DNA of 64,000 bases from Caballeronia peredens (GTDB lineage: Bacteria > Pseudomonadota > Gammaproteobacteria > Burkholderiales > Burkholderiaceae). Positions 45,609-56,537 of the stretch are shown here, one piece after another; positions within the stretch are counted from its first letter, which is position 1, and every line of letters begins with the position of its first letter. Below the pieces are notes generated by a model. The model saw only the letters and a list, made by a program, of their open reading frames with translations, searched no databases and had not been told where the DNA came from. The translations under genes and the position numbers were made by a program. Where the stretch lies: assembly GCA_001544595.2 (NCBI GenBank), contig FCOH02000013.1, forward strand, positions 112,335 to 176,334, given 5' to 3'.

Positions 45609-46826
45609 ATGCAAAAACGTCTCACATTGCTCGGCTCCACGGGCTCGATCGGCGACAGCACGCTCGACGTCGTGGCGCGGCACCCGGACCGCTTCACGGT
45701 CTACGCGCTCAGCGCGCATCGCAACGGCGACAAGCTCGTCGCCCAGTGCCTGAAGTTTCAGCCCGAAGTGGCGGTCGTCGGCGATGCCGAAACCGCCGCC
45801 CGCGTCGCGGCTGCACTACGCGCGCAGGGTTGCAAGACCGAGGTCACGCACGGCACGGATGCGCTCGTCGAAGTCGCGCGCGCGTCCCAGTGCGATACGG
45901 TCGTCGCGGCCATCGTCGGCGCGGCGGGGCTCGCACCCACGCTTGCCGCCGCGCGCGCCGGCAAACGCATTCTGCTCGCGAACAAGGAAGCGCTCGTGAT
46001 GTCCGGGCAGATCTTCATGGACGCGGTGCGCGACCACGGCGCCATCCTGCTGCCGGTCGACAGCGAGCACAACGCCGTGTTCCAGTGCCTGCCGCCTTGC
46101 GCCGACAAGGAAGCCAAAATGCACGGCGGCGTCTCGAAAATCATTCTGACGGCGTCCGGCGGCCCGTTCCGGACCCGCGAGCCGGCGACGCTCGTCAACG
46201 TCACGCCCGAGGAGGCCGTCAAGCATCCGAACTGGGCGATGGGCCGCAAGATCTCCGTCGATTCCGCGACGATGATGAACAAGGGCCTCGAAGTGATCGA
46301 GGCGCACTGGCTCTTCGATCTGCCCGGCTCGCGCATCGAGGTGCTGATCCATCCGCAGAGCGTGATCCACTCGATGGTCTCCTACGCGGACGGCTCGGTC
46401 CTGGCGCAGCTCGGCAACCCCGACATGCGCACGCCGATCGCGCACGCACTGGCGTATCCTGATCGTGTCGATTCGGGCGTGGCGCCGCTCGATCTCGCGC
46501 TGATCGCCTCGCTCACGTTCGAAAAGCCGGATTTCGCGCGTTTCCCGTGCCTCGCGCTCGCCATCCAGGCGCTGGAAGCGGGCGGCATCGCCAGCGCGGC
46601 GTTGAATGCGGCGAACGAAATCGCGGTGGAAGCGTTCCTCGAGCGCCGCATCGGCTTCATGACCATCGGCGGCGTCGTGGAGCGCGTGCTGAACACATTG
46701 CCGAACACGAGCGCCGCCTCGCTCGACGACGTCCTCGCCGCCGATGCGAACGCGCGTCGTCTCGCATCCCGTTTCGTCGCAGAGCTCACCGCGAGCGCGC
46801 CGGGCGCCGAACCCATCGCCCATTGA
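45609..46826 (+). CDS. dxr: 1-deoxy-D-xylulose 5-phosphate reductoisomerase
   Basis: Second step of the MEP isoprenoid pathway, feeding UppS. The NADPH motif [15 protein letters not shown] is at about residues 7-21. [12 protein letters not shown] carries metal and substrate ligands, and [21 protein letters not shown] is the flexible-loop region. The product has 405 residues. Confidence 0.97.
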   Translation: MQKRLTLLGSTGSIGDSTLDVVARHPDRFTVYALSAHRNGDKLVAQCLKFQPEVAVVGDAETAARVAAALRAQGCKTEVTHGTDALVEVARASQCDTVVAAIVGAAGLAPTLAAARAGKRILLANKEALVMSGQIFMDAVRDHGAILLPVDSEHNAVFQCLPPCADKEAKMHGGVSKIILTASGGPFRTREPATLVNVTPEEAVKHPNWAMGRKISVDSATMMNKGLEVIEAHWLFDLPGSRIEVLIHPQSVIHSMVSYADGSVLAQLGNPDMRTPIAHALAYPDRVDSGVAPLDLALIASLTFEKPDFARFPCLALAIQALEAGGIASAALNAANEIAVEAFLERRIGFMTIGGVVERVLNTLPNTSAASLDDVLAADANARRLASRFVAELTASAPGAEPIAH

Positions 46827-46833
46827 GGCCGTC

Positions 46834-48216
46834 ATGAACTTTCTGACCGAAATCGTCGCCTTCGTCGTCGCGATAGGCGTGCTCGTCGTCGTCCACGAAT
46901 TCGGTCACTACAGCGTCGCGCGTCTGTGCGGCGTGAAAGTGCTGCGGTTCTCCGTCGGCTTCGGCAAGCCGCTGGTGCGCTGGGTCAGCAAGAAGACCGG
47001 CGTCGAGTGGACCATCGCCGCGCTGCCGCTCGGCGGCTACGTGAAGATGCTGGACGAGCGCGAAATCGATCCCGAAAGCGGCACGACCATTCCGCCCGAA
47101 GATTTGCCGCGCGCATTCAATCGCCAGAATGTGGGCAAGCGCATCGCGATCGTCGCAGCGGGGCCCATCGCCAACTTCCTGCTTGCGATCATCCTGTTTT
47201 CGGCGGTGTTCGCGGGCGGCGTGACCGAGCCCGCGGCGATCGTCTCGCCGCCCGCCGCGGACACGGCGGCCGCGCGCGCGGGTTTCGAAGGCGGCGAGAC
47301 GATTCTCTCGATGCGCGACGCCCCCGGCGGCGAGACGCACGCGATCCGCTCCTGGTCCGACCTGCGCTGGAAGCTGCTGGACGCGGCGTTCGATCACCGC
47401 CGCATTGTGCTCACGGCGAAAACGCACGACGGCACCTTCGACTTTCCTGTGAGCGTCGCGGCGATCACGGATGCCGACGCCGATCAGGACTTCATGGACA
47501 AGCTCGGCTTCACGCCGGGCGGCGGCACGCTCGCGGTGGCGGGCGTCGAGGCGGGCAGCGCCGCGCAGAAGGGCGGGCTCAAAGCGGGCGACACGCTGCG
47601 CGCGATCGACGGCCGTCCCGTCGACAACGCGACGAGTTTCATCGACTACGTGAAGGCGCACGGCGGCAAGCCGGTGACGCTCGTGATCGAACGCCAGGGC
47701 CAGCGCCAGTCGGTGCAGGTCGTCCCGGACCTCAAACGCGATGCATCGACGGGCAAGGACATCGGCCGCATCGGCGCGGCGCTCTCGAATCAGCTGCCGA
47801 CCGTCGACGTGCGCTACGGCCCGATCGAAAGCCTGCGGCTCGGCGTGAACCGCACCTGGGACATCAGTGTGTATTCGCTGCGCATGTTCGGAAGGATGAT
47901 CACCGGCGAGGCGTCGCTCAAGAATCTCTCGGGGCCGGTCACGATCGCGGACTACGCCGGCAAGAGCGCAAGGCTCGGTTTGACGGCCTTCGTGTCGTTT
48001 CTCGCGCTCGTCAGCATCAGCCTCGGAGTGTTGAACTTGTTACCGATTCCGGTATTGGACGGTGGGCATCTGTTATATTATTTGGTTGAGGCTGTTACCG
48101 GCAAGGCTGTATCCGATCGCTGGCAGCTCGTTCTGCAAAGGGCGGGGCTGGTTTGCATCGTCGCACTGTCGATGATCGCGCTATTCAACGACCTCGCTCG
48201 CCTGATTCGTTTTTGA
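46834..48216 (+). CDS. rseP: RIP zinc metalloprotease RseP
   Basis: Site-2 protease in the inner membrane that cleaves anti-sigma factors of the envelope stress response. HEFGH near residue 21 is the zinc motif and NLLPIPVLDGGHLLYYL near the C-terminus is the LDG site. Two PDZ domains lie between (GVEAGSAAQKGGLKAGDTL in the second). The product has 460 residues. It directly precedes bamA, as in many gram-negatives. Confidence 0.95.
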   Translation: MNFLTEIVAFVVAIGVLVVVHEFGHYSVARLCGVKVLRFSVGFGKPLVRWVSKKTGVEWTIAALPLGGYVKMLDEREIDPESGTTIPPEDLPRAFNRQNVGKRIAIVAAGPIANFLLAIILFSAVFAGGVTEPAAIVSPPAADTAAARAGFEGGETILSMRDAPGGETHAIRSWSDLRWKLLDAAFDHRRIVLTAKTHDGTFDFPVSVAAITDADADQDFMDKLGFTPGGGTLAVAGVEAGSAAQKGGLKAGDTLRAIDGRPVDNATSFIDYVKAHGGKPVTLVIERQGQRQSVQVVPDLKRDASTGKDIGRIGAALSNQLPTVDVRYGPIESLRLGVNRTWDISVYSLRMFGRMITGEASLKNLSGPVTIADYAGKSARLGLTAFVSFLALVSISLGVLNLLPIPVLDGGHLLYYLVEAVTGKAVSDRWQLVLQRAGLVCIVALSMIALFNDLARLIRF

Positions 48217-48296
48217 TCCACTTTGACAATTTCTGGCGGCGCCTTTTCGAGCGACCGCCGGAACGAATGCAGCTTTAAAAATACTGGGGAAGCACG

Positions 48297-50609
48297 TTGT
48301 TCAAACCTCATCGCTTTGTTCCTAAGACGGCTGTGGCTGCGGCGTTCGCCGCGACGGGTATGGCGGCACACGCCACCACGCCGTTCGTCGTGCAGGATAT
48401 TCGGATCGACGGTCTTCAGCGCATCGAACCGGGCTCCGTGTTCGCTTATCTGCCGATCAAGCAAGGCGACACCTTCACCGACGACAAGGCCTCCGAAGCG
48501 ATTCGCGCGCTTTACGCAACGGGCTTCTTCAACGACGTCCAGATCGCGACAGAAGGCAACGTGGTGGTCGTGCAGGTGCAGGAACGCCCGGCGATCTCGA
48601 GCATCGACTTCGCGGGCCTGCACGAGTTCGACAAGGAAAACCTCACGAAGGCGCTGCGCTCGGTCGGTCTGTCGCAAGGCCGCTCGTACGACAAGGCGCT
48701 CGTCGACAAGGCGGAGCAGGAGCTCAAGCGCCAGTACCTGACGCGCGGCTATTACGCGGCGGAAGTGACGACCACGGTGACGCCGGTCGACCGCAACCGC
48801 GTCGCCATTCTGTTCTCCGTGGCCGAGGGCCCGAGCGCCAAGATCCGCCAGATCAACTTCGTCGGCAACAAGGCGGTGAGTTCGAGCACGCTGCTGGGCG
48901 AAATGCAGCTTTCCACGCCGAACTGGTTCTCGTGGTACACGAAGAGCGACCTCTACGCGAAGGAAAAGCTCACGGGCGACCTGGAGAACGTGCGGTCGTA
49001 TTACCTGAACCGCGGTTACCTCGAGTTCTCGATCGACTCCACGCAGGTGTCGATCTCGCCGGACAAGAAGGACATGTATCTGACGATCGCCGTGCATGAA
49101 GGCGAGCCGTACAAGATCAGCAGCATCAAGCTCTCGGGCAATCTGCTCGACCGCGAAACCGAGCTCAACAAGCTCGTGAAGATCAAACCGGGCGAGCGCT
49201 TCTCGGCCGAAAAACTGCAAGCCACGACTAAGGCTATCGTCGACAAGCTCGGCGAATACGGCTATGCGTTCGCGCAAGTGAACGCGCAGCCGGACATCGA
49301 TCAGGCGAACCACACCGTGGCGCTGACGCTGCAAGTCGACCCGAGCCGCCGCGTGTACGTGCGGCGCGTGAACATCGTCGGCAATACGCGCACGCGCGAC
49401 GAAGTGGTCCGCCGTGAAATGCGCCAGCTCGAAAGCTCGTGGTTCGATTCGAGCCGTCTCGCGCTGTCCAAGGACCGTATCAACCGGCTCGGCTACTTCA
49501 CGGACGTGGACGTCACCACCATTCCGGTGGAAGGCACGAACGACCAGGTGGACGTCGACGTGAAAGTCGCTGAAAAGCCGACCGGCGCGATCACGCTGGG
49601 TGCGGGCTTTTCGTCGACGGACAAGGTGGTGCTCTCGGCGGGCGTTTCGCAGGACAACGTGTTCGGCTCCGGCACGAGTCTCTCGGTCAACGTGAACACC
49701 GCGAAGACGTACCGCACGCTGACGGTCACGCAGGTCGATCCGTACTTCACGATCGACGGCATCAAGCGCATCACCGACGCGTACTACCGCACGTATCAGC
49801 CGCTGTACTACTCGACCGATTCGAGCTTCAAGATCGTGACGATGGGCGCCGACACCAAGTTCGGCATCCCGTTCTCCGAGCAGGACACGGTGTTCTTTGG
49901 CGTCGGCGCCGAGCAGAACACGATGGACGTCGACGACGCCACGCCGCAGGCCTACAAGAACTACGTGAACGAGTTCGGCCGTGTGGTGAACAACTTCCCG
50001 CTGACGGTTGGCTGGTCGCGCGACAATCGCGACAGCGCGCTCGTACCGAGCCGCGGCTACTACCTGCAGTCGAACGCGGAATACGGCACGCCGCTCGGCA
50101 ATACCACGTACGCGAAGTTCGACGCGCAGTTCCAGTATTACTACTCGTTTGCGCGCGGCTTCGTGCTCGGCTTCAACGTGCAGGGCGGCTACGGCAAGGG
50201 CCTGCAAGGGCAGACGTACCCGATCTTCAAGAACTACTACGCGGGCGGTATCGGTTCGGTGCGCGGCTACTCGCCGAGCTCGCTGGGTCCGCGCGATGCA
50301 ACCACGGGCGACCCGATCGGCGGTTCGCGCATGGCGGTCGGCAATATCGAACTGACCTTCCCGTTGCCGGGCACAGGCTATGACCGCACGCTGCGTGTGT
50401 TCACCTTCCTCGATGCCGGTAACGTCTGGGGCGATCCGGGTCAGGGCGGCACCTCGAACGGCGCGAACGGCCTGCGTTACGGCTACGGTGTGGGTCTCGC
50501 GTGGATCTCGCCGATCGGCCCGCTCAAGCTGAGCCTCGGTTTCCCGCTGCAGAAGCACGAAGGCGACCAGTATCAGAAGTTCCAGTTCCAGATCGGTACG
50601 GCCTTCTAA
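48297..50609 (+). CDS. bamA: Outer membrane assembly factor BamA
   Basis: Core of the BAM complex that inserts outer-membrane beta-barrels. A signal peptide ends around AAHA (residue 25), then five POTRA domains (FVVQDIRIDGLQRIEPGSVF opens the first) to about residue 345, then a 16-strand barrel. The chain ends in Phe (IGTAF), the outer-membrane targeting signal. The product has 770 residues. The start is TTG at 48297 with GGGGAAG upstream; no ATG fits. Confidence 0.96.
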   Translation: MFKPHRFVPKTAVAAAFAATGMAAHATTPFVVQDIRIDGLQRIEPGSVFAYLPIKQGDTFTDDKASEAIRALYATGFFNDVQIATEGNVVVVQVQERPAISSIDFAGLHEFDKENLTKALRSVGLSQGRSYDKALVDKAEQELKRQYLTRGYYAAEVTTTVTPVDRNRVAILFSVAEGPSAKIRQINFVGNKAVSSSTLLGEMQLSTPNWFSWYTKSDLYAKEKLTGDLENVRSYYLNRGYLEFSIDSTQVSISPDKKDMYLTIAVHEGEPYKISSIKLSGNLLDRETELNKLVKIKPGERFSAEKLQATTKAIVDKLGEYGYAFAQVNAQPDIDQANHTVALTLQVDPSRRVYVRRVNIVGNTRTRDEVVRREMRQLESSWFDSSRLALSKDRINRLGYFTDVDVTTIPVEGTNDQVDVDVKVAEKPTGAITLGAGFSSTDKVVLSAGVSQDNVFGSGTSLSVNVNTAKTYRTLTVTQVDPYFTIDGIKRITDAYYRTYQPLYYSTDSSFKIVTMGADTKFGIPFSEQDTVFFGVGAEQNTMDVDDATPQAYKNYVNEFGRVVNNFPLTVGWSRDNRDSALVPSRGYYLQSNAEYGTPLGNTTYAKFDAQFQYYYSFARGFVLGFNVQGGYGKGLQGQTYPIFKNYYAGGIGSVRGYSPSSLGPRDATTGDPIGGSRMAVGNIELTFPLPGTGYDRTLRVFTFLDAGNVWGDPGQGGTSNGANGLRYGYGVGLAWISPIGPLKLSLGFPLQKHEGDQYQKFQFQIGTAF

Positions 50610-50664
50610 GCGGCACGCCGATGAACCCGAACTTCACTCAATTCGACGTAACGTGAGGAACACT

Positions 50665-51228
50665 TTGCGAACCGGTAAGCTTTCGAAACATATGGCGCTG
50701 GCGCTTGCGTTGTCGATGGTTCTCGGCTTGGGCACGGCCGTGTCCGCGAGCGCACAGGAAGCGCGCATCGCGGCAGTCAATTCAGACCGTATCCTGCGCG
50801 AATCGGCTGCGGCGAAGGCGGCACAGTCGAAGCTCGAGCAGGAGTTCTCCAAGCGCGACAAGGCGCTGCAGGACATGGCGCAGCGCCTGAAGGCGATGTC
50901 CGACAACATCGACAAGAACGGCACGTCGCTGGCGCCGACCGACCGCGCGGCGCGTCAGCGCGACCTCGCGCAGCTCGACGCGGACTTCCAGCGCAAGCAG
51001 CGCGAATTTCGCGAAGACCTGAACCAGCGCCGCAACGAGGAACTGGCCGCGGTGCTGGACCGGGCGAACAAGATCATCAAGCAGATCGCCGAGCAGCAGC
51101 ATTACGACCTGATCGTGCAGGAAGCGGTGTATGTGAGTCCGCGCATCGACATCACGGATCAGGTGCTGAAGGCGCTCGCCGCGGCCACGCCGAACGGCAC
51201 GGGCACGAGCGGCTCGAGCCCGAACTGA
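50665..51228 (+). CDS. skp: Periplasmic chaperone Skp/OmpH
   Basis: Trimeric chaperone that carries unfolded outer-membrane proteins to BamA. A signal peptide (MALALALSMVLGLGTAVSASAQ) is followed by ARIAAVNSDRIL and a long helical hairpin rich in Lys, Arg, Glu and Gln, then YVSPRIDITDQVLKAL. TTG at 50665 is chosen with GAGGAA upstream; a GTG at 50653 is the alternative. The product has 187 residues. Confidence 0.93.
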   Translation: MRTGKLSKHMALALALSMVLGLGTAVSASAQEARIAAVNSDRILRESAAAKAAQSKLEQEFSKRDKALQDMAQRLKAMSDNIDKNGTSLAPTDRAARQRDLAQLDADFQRKQREFREDLNQRRNEELAAVLDRANKIIKQIAEQQHYDLIVQEAVYVSPRIDITDQVLKALAAATPNGTGTSGSSPN

Positions 51229-51246
51229 CGAGGAGTGTGAGACGAG

Positions 51247-52350
51247 ATGGCATCAGGCATGGCGATCACGCTCGACGAACTGGTCAGCCGCTTCGGCGGC
51301 GAAGTGGTCGGCGACGGGACGCATCGCGTCGGCAGTCTTGCACCGCTCGACAAGGCCGGTCCCGCGCAGCTCGCGTTCCTCGCGAATCAAAAGTATCTGC
51401 CGCAGGTCGAGACGACCCGCGCCGGCGCCGTGCTCATTTCGGGCGCCGATCTCGAGAAGGTGACGAATCGCGCGGGCAGTAATTTCATCGTCACGCCGAA
51501 CCCCTACGCTTACTTCGCGCGCGTGGCACAGGCGTTCATCGACCTCGCCGCGCCCCGGGCCGTTGCGGGCGTGCATCCGAGCGCGTATGTCGATCCGGAC
51601 GCGAAAGTCGCGACGAGCGCGGTCATCGGGCCGCACGTGAGCATCGAGGCGGGCGCGGTAATCGGCGAACGCGCGAAGCTCGACGCGGGCGTCGTGATCG
51701 GCCGGGGCGTGAAGCTCGGCGACGACGTGCATCTTTACCCCAACGTCACCGTTTATCACGGCTGCAGGCTCGGCGCGCGCGTCGTCGTGCACGCGGGCGC
51801 GGTGATCGGCGCGGACGGCTTCGGCTTCGCGCCGGATTTCGTCGGCGAGGGCGAGGCGCGGACCGGAAGCTGGGTGAAGATTCCGCAAGTGGGCGCGGTG
51901 GATATTGCGGACGACGTCGAAATCGGCGCGAACACCACGATCGACCGCGGCGCGATGGCGGACACCGTCATCGAGGAATGCGTGAAGATCGACAATCTCG
52001 TGCAGATCGGCCATAACTGCCGCATCGGCGCGTATACGGTCATCGCCGGGTGCGCGGGCATCGCGGGCAGCACGAACATCGGCAAGCACTGCATGATCGG
52101 CGGCGCGGTGGGCATCGCGGGGCACGTGACGCTCGCGGATTACGTGATCGTCACGGCGCAGTCGGGCGTGTCGAAGTCGCTGCTCAAGCCGGGCATGTAC
52201 ACCAGCGCGTTTCCGGCGGTGCCGCACGCGGACTGGAACAAGAGCGCGGCGATCATGCGCAATCTCGACAAGATGCGCGAGCGTATCAAGGCGCTGGAGA
52301 CCGCGCTCGCCGGAACGGGCAGAAGTAACGACGAAAGCAACGGCGCCTGA
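51247..52350 (+). CDS. lpxD: UDP-3-O-acylglucosamine N-acyltransferase
   Basis: Third committed step of lipid A synthesis. The N-terminal uridine-binding domain ([28 protein letters not shown]) leads into a left-handed beta helix of hexapeptide repeats, with the catalytic His in the region [11 protein letters not shown], and a C-terminal helix. The product has 367 residues from ATG 51247; an alternative ATG at 51259 (MAITLDEL) matches the usual N-terminus better but has a weaker ribosome-binding site. Confidence 0.95.
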   Translation: MASGMAITLDELVSRFGGEVVGDGTHRVGSLAPLDKAGPAQLAFLANQKYLPQVETTRAGAVLISGADLEKVTNRAGSNFIVTPNPYAYFARVAQAFIDLAAPRAVAGVHPSAYVDPDAKVATSAVIGPHVSIEAGAVIGERAKLDAGVVIGRGVKLGDDVHLYPNVTVYHGCRLGARVVVHAGAVIGADGFGFAPDFVGEGEARTGSWVKIPQVGAVDIADDVEIGANTTIDRGAMADTVIEECVKIDNLVQIGHNCRIGAYTVIAGCAGIAGSTNIGKHCMIGGAVGIAGHVTLADYVIVTAQSGVSKSLLKPGMYTSAFPAVPHADWNKSAAIMRNLDKMRERIKALETALAGTGRSNDESNGA

Positions 52351-52529
52351 GCGCCGGCTCGATCGGGCGAAGGGCCGAAGCCGGCCGCAACAGAATCAAC
52401 AGCAGAATCGAGAGCGGGCTGGTTCGAGCCGCCCAAGAGACGCCGGAAGAACATAGCAATCCCGGGCGGGCGTCGGACACGGCCCGCCATCCAATTTCCG
52501 CGCCCGACACGCGCGTGAGCAGAACGACC

Positions 52530-52988
52530 ATGAGCACAGAAAAAATCAATCTCGATATCCACAAGATCCTCACGCTGCTGCCGCATCGATATCCGATCCT
52601 GCTCGTGGATCGCGTGCTCGAACTCGAGCCGCACAAGAGCATCAAAGCGTTGAAGAACGTGACGATCAACGAGCCGTATTTTCAGGGTCACTTCCCGACG
52701 CGTCCGGTCATGCCGGGCGTGCTGATTCTCGAAGCGCTCGCGCAGACCGCGGCGCTTCTGACGTTCGCGGAAGAGCCGCACGATCCGACCAACACGCTCT
52801 ACTACTTCGTCGGCATCGACGGTGCGCGCTTCAAGCGCGTGGTCGAGCCGGGCGATCAACTGATTCTGAACGTGCATTTCGAGCGGTACATGCGAGGCAT
52901 CTGGAAGTTCAAGGCGCGTGCCGAAGTCGACGGCGCAACCGCCGCCGAAGCCGAGCTCATGTGTACCGTCAAGAACGCGGACGCCTGA
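52530..52988 (+). CDS. fabZ: 3-hydroxyacyl-ACP dehydratase FabZ
   Basis: Hot-dog-fold dehydratase of fatty acid elongation. [17 protein letters not shown] and [20 protein letters not shown] hold the catalytic His and Glu. The product has 152 residues from ATG 52530; an in-frame GTG at 52515 is possible. A 179-bp gap separates it from lpxD. It sits between the two acyltransferases that use hydroxyacyl-ACP, the same substrate pool. Confidence 0.97.
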   Translation: MSTEKINLDIHKILTLLPHRYPILLVDRVLELEPHKSIKALKNVTINEPYFQGHFPTRPVMPGVLILEALAQTAALLTFAEEPHDPTNTLYYFVGIDGARFKRVVEPGDQLILNVHFERYMRGIWKFKARAEVDGATAAEAELMCTVKNADA

Positions 52989-53050
52989 GCGCACCTGCGT
53001 TCCCCGCGTTCACCGTAACGAGCAGCACGAACAGCATAGGCGAAAAGCGC

Positions 53051-53839
53051 ATGAGCAAGATTCACCCAACCGCGATCATCGAGCCGGGCGCTCAACTGGA
53101 CGATACCGTCGAGATCGGACCGTACGCGATCGTCGGCGCGCATGCCGTGATCGGCGCGGGCACGACCGTCGGTTCGCACAGCGTGATCGAAGGCCACACG
53201 ACCATTGGCCGCGACAACCGCATCGGCCATTACGCGTCGATCGGCGGGCGTCCGCAGGACATGAAGTACAAGGACGAGCCGACGCGGCTCGAAATCGGCG
53301 ACCGCAACACCATCCGCGAATTCACGACGCTGCACACAGGCACGGTGCAGGATCAGGGCCTGACCTCGATCGGCAGCGACTGCTGGATCATGGCGTACGT
53401 GCACGTCGGCCACGATTGCCGGCTCGGCGACAACGTCATCATGTCGAGCAACGCGCAACTCGCCGGACACGTGATCGTCGGCGATCACGCGATCATCGGC
53501 GGCATGTCGGGCGTGCATCAGTTCGTGCGCATCGGCGCGCATTCCATGCTCGGCGGCGCTTCCGCGCTCGTGCAGGACGTGCCGCCGTTCGTCATCGCGG
53601 CGGGCAACAAGGCGGAGCCGCACGGCATCAATGTCGAAGGCCTGCGCCGCCGCGGCTTCACGCCCGACTCCATCTCGGCGCTGCGCTCGGCATACCGGAT
53701 CGTCTACAAGAGCGGCCTGTCGCTCGAAGAGGCGAAAGCGCAACTGAAGGAACTGAGCGTGGCGGGCGGTGAAGGCGACGCGCCCGTCAAGGCATTCTCC
53801 GACTTCATCGCGGCGTCGCAGCGCGGCATCATCCGCTAG
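53051..53839 (+). CDS. lpxA: UDP-N-acetylglucosamine acyltransferase
   Basis: First step of lipid A synthesis. Hexapeptide repeats begin at once ([20 protein letters not shown]), with the catalytic His region [14 protein letters not shown] and the C-terminal helices [20 protein letters not shown]. The product has 262 residues, the standard length. Confidence 0.97.
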   Translation: MSKIHPTAIIEPGAQLDDTVEIGPYAIVGAHAVIGAGTTVGSHSVIEGHTTIGRDNRIGHYASIGGRPQDMKYKDEPTRLEIGDRNTIREFTTLHTGTVQDQGLTSIGSDCWIMAYVHVGHDCRLGDNVIMSSNAQLAGHVIVGDHAIIGGMSGVHQFVRIGAHSMLGGASALVQDVPPFVIAAGNKAEPHGINVEGLRRRGFTPDSISALRSAYRIVYKSGLSLEEAKAQLKELSVAGGEGDAPVKAFSDFIAASQRGIIR

Positions 53840-53851
53840 ACGCACGCGCCG

Positions 53852-55018
53852 ATGACCCTGATCTCCCATCCGCCGCGCGTCGCGATGGTCGCGGGCGAGC
53901 CTTCGGGCGACCTGCTCGCGGCGTCGCTGCTGTCCGGCCTGACGAACACGCTGCCCGAAGGCACGCGCTATAGCGGCATCGGCGGCCCGCGCATGACGGC
54001 CGAAGGCTTCGAAGCGCACTGGCCGATGGACAAGCTCACCGTGCGCGGCTATGTCGAAGCGCTGAAGCACATCCCCGAGATCCTCGGCATCCGTAACGAA
54101 ATCAAGCGCCAGCTGCTCGCAGAGCCGCCGTCGGTGTTCATCGGAGTGGACGCGCCCGATTTCAATTTCGGGCTCGAGCAGCCGCTGCGCGAAGCAGGCA
54201 TTCCGACCGTGCATTTCGTCTGCCCGTCGATCTGGGCGTGGCGCGGCGGGCGCATCAAGAAGATCGTGAAAGCGGTCGATCACATGCTCTGCGTGTTTCC
54301 GTTCGAGACGGCGCTGCTCGAAAAGGCGGGCGTGACGGCGAGTTATGTCGGTCACCCGCTTGCCGACGAGATTCCGCTCGAACCGGATGTCGCGGGCGCG
54401 CGCCGCGAACTGGGCATAGCGGAAGGCGGTCCGGTGATCGCCGTGCTGCCGGGCAGCCGTCGTTCGGAAATCGCACTGATCGGCCCGACGTTTTTCGACG
54501 CAATGGAGCTGATGCAGCTTCGCGAACCCGGCGTGCGCTTTCTGATGCCAGCGGCGAATCCGGCGCTGCGCGAGTTGCTGCAGCCGCTCGTGGATGCGCA
54601 TCCGCACCTGTCGCTGACGATCACCGACGGCCGCGCGCAAACCGCGATGACCGCCGCCGACGCCATCCTCGTGAAGAGCGGCACGGTCACGCTCGAGGCG
54701 GCGCTGCTCAAGAAGCCAATGGTGATCTCGTACAAGGTGCCCTGGCTGACAGGGCAGATCATGAAGCGGCAGGGTTACCTCCCGTACGTGGGTCTGCCGA
54801 ACATTCTCGCCGGGCGATTTGTCGTGCCCGAAATTCTCCAGCACTTCGCGACACCCGAGGCGCTTGCCGACGCCACGCTGAAACAGTTGAACGACGAAGC
54901 GAACCGCCGTACGCTGAGAGAAATTTTCACTGATATGCACATCGCGTTACGTCAGAACACGTCGCAGAAGGCGGCGCAAGCCGTGGCGCGCGTGCTCGAA
55001 ACGCGGAGGCCGCGATAA
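53852..55018 (+). CDS. lpxB: Lipid A disaccharide synthase
   Basis: Glycosyltransferase joining lipid X and UDP-diacylglucosamine at the inner membrane. [18 protein letters not shown] at the N-terminus, [17 protein letters not shown] and the nucleotide-binding [10 protein letters not shown] are family signatures. The product has 388 residues. Its stop overlaps the rnhB start as TAATG. Confidence 0.97.
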   Translation: MTLISHPPRVAMVAGEPSGDLLAASLLSGLTNTLPEGTRYSGIGGPRMTAEGFEAHWPMDKLTVRGYVEALKHIPEILGIRNEIKRQLLAEPPSVFIGVDAPDFNFGLEQPLREAGIPTVHFVCPSIWAWRGGRIKKIVKAVDHMLCVFPFETALLEKAGVTASYVGHPLADEIPLEPDVAGARRELGIAEGGPVIAVLPGSRRSEIALIGPTFFDAMELMQLREPGVRFLMPAANPALRELLQPLVDAHPHLSLTITDGRAQTAMTAADAILVKSGTVTLEAALLKKPMVISYKVPWLTGQIMKRQGYLPYVGLPNILAGRFVVPEILQHFATPEALADATLKQLNDEANRRTLREIFTDMHIALRQNTSQKAAQAVARVLETRRPR

Positions 55019-55728
55019 TGGCGCGTCAGGCCAGTCAGACGTCGAAGCAGGGCGGCCTCGATTTCAGCTCGCCGTTCGACATCGTTTGCGGCGTCGATGA
55101 AGCCGGCCGCGGTCCGCTTGCAGGCCCGGTCGTGGCGGCGGCGGTGATCTTCGATCCCGCGAAGCCCCGGATCAACGGTCTCGACGACTCCAAGGCGCTG
55201 AGCGCGAAACGGCGCGAAGAGCTTTACGAGAAGATCGTCGATCGCGCGCTCGCTTACTGCATCGCGTCGGCGAGCGTCGAGGAAATCGACACGATCAACA
55301 TCCTGCACGCCTCCATGCTGGCGATGAAGCGCGCGGTGGAAGGGCTCGGCGTCGCGCCGACGCTCGTGAAAGTGGACGGCAACCGCTGTCCGGTGCTGTC
55401 GATCCGCTCGGAGGCCGTGATCGGCGGCGACGCGCTCGTCAAGCAGATCTCGGCGGCGTCGATTCTCGCGAAGGTCACGCGCGACCGCATGCTGACGCAA
55501 TTGCACGAAACGTTTCCGGTGTACGGCTTCAACGTGCATGCGGGCTACGGCACGCCGCAACATCTGAAGGCGCTGCGCCAGCATGGTCCGTGCGAACATC
55601 ACCGGCGTTCGTTCGCGCCGGTGCGCGAGGCGCACCGGCTGTTCGGCTCGGTGTTGCCCGAAATCGCGCCCGAAGTCCTTCAGGCGGCTTCGGCGCTCGA
55701 ACAAGATCCCGACGCGCGGATGTTCTGA
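55018..55728 (+). CDS. rnhB: Ribonuclease HII
   Basis: Cleaves RNA in RNA/DNA hybrids and at single ribonucleotides. [19 protein letters not shown] carries the DEXGRG-type active-site Asp-Glu pair; further Asp ligands lie in LDDSK and the [12 protein letters not shown] segment. The product has 236 residues. Confidence 0.96.
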   Translation: MARQASQTSKQGGLDFSSPFDIVCGVDEAGRGPLAGPVVAAAVIFDPAKPRINGLDDSKALSAKRREELYEKIVDRALAYCIASASVEEIDTINILHASMLAMKRAVEGLGVAPTLVKVDGNRCPVLSIRSEAVIGGDALVKQISAASILAKVTRDRMLTQLHETFPVYGFNVHAGYGTPQHLKALRQHGPCEHHRRSFAPVREAHRLFGSVLPEIAPEVLQAASALEQDPDARMF

Positions 55729-55747
55729 GCGCGAAGACTGCATCGAC

Positions 55748-56524
55748 GTGAAATCCATCACTTCGCGGGACAACCCGCTCTACAAGCGCCTGAAAGCGCT
55801 CGCCGGCTCGACTGCGCAGCAGCGCCGAAGCGCGCACGCGCTGCTCGAAGGCCTGCATCTGGCGTCGGCTTATCTCGACGCGGCCGGTCAGCCCGAAACC
55901 TGCGTCGTGACCGAAGGCGCGCTCACGCATGCGGAAGCGCGCGAGATCGTCGCGCGTATCGAGGAAAAGCGCGTCATCGTGCTGCCGGATGCGTTGTTCG
56001 GCCAGCTGTCGAGCGTCGTGCATGGCGTCGGCATGCTGCTGCTCGTCGACAAGATCGACGCCGAACTGCCCGCGCGTGTCGCCGACACCTGCGTGATCCT
56101 CGACGGCATTCAGGACGCTGGCAATGTCGGCTCGATTCTGCGCAGCGCAGCGGCGGCGGGCATCACGCGCGTGTTTTGCGCGCCGGGGACGGCTTATGCG
56201 TGGTCGTCGAAGGTGCTGCGCTCGGGCATGGGCGCGCACTTTTTGCTGGATATCTTCGAGGATGTCGCGCCCGCGGATCTGATCGCGCGGCTGGACGCGC
56301 CCGTGACCATCACGGATTCACACGGCGCCGTCGCGCTCTACGACTGCGATTTGTCGGGCGCGCTGGCGTGGGTGTTCGGCAACGAAGGGGCGGGCGTGTC
56401 GCAGGTCTGGCGCAATGCGGTCACACATCGCGTCACCATTCCGCAACCGGGCGGCATGGAGTCGCTCAACGTGGCGGCCGCGGCGGCGATCTGTCTGTTC
56501 GAGCAGTGCCGCCAGCAGCGCTGA
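55748..56524 (+). CDS. TrmH-family (SPOUT) RNA methyltransferase
   Basis: 2'-O-ribose methyltransferase of the SpoU class. An N-terminal substrate-binding domain (ITSRDNPLYKRLKALA, HALLEGLHL) precedes the knot with VILDGIQDAGNVGSILRSAAA (motif 1), WVFGNEGAGVS (motif 2) and IPQPGGMESLNVAAAAAI (motif 3). The product has 258 residues from GTG 55748. The target RNA is unknown. It converges with ppsR 13 bp away. Confidence 0.92.
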   Translation: MKSITSRDNPLYKRLKALAGSTAQQRRSAHALLEGLHLASAYLDAAGQPETCVVTEGALTHAEAREIVARIEEKRVIVLPDALFGQLSSVVHGVGMLLLVDKIDAELPARVADTCVILDGIQDAGNVGSILRSAAAAGITRVFCAPGTAYAWSSKVLRSGMGAHFLLDIFEDVAPADLIARLDAPVTITDSHGAVALYDCDLSGALAWVFGNEGAGVSQVWRNAVTHRVTIPQPGGMESLNVAAAAAICLFEQCRQQR

Positions 56525-56537
56525 GCGCAAAGACGGT

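Noticed and set aside
48223..48228. Consensus-like TTGACA between rseP and bamA as a promoter
   Set aside because: No acceptable -10 hexamer at 16-19 bp, and no sigma-E type -35/-10 pair was found in the 80-bp gap.
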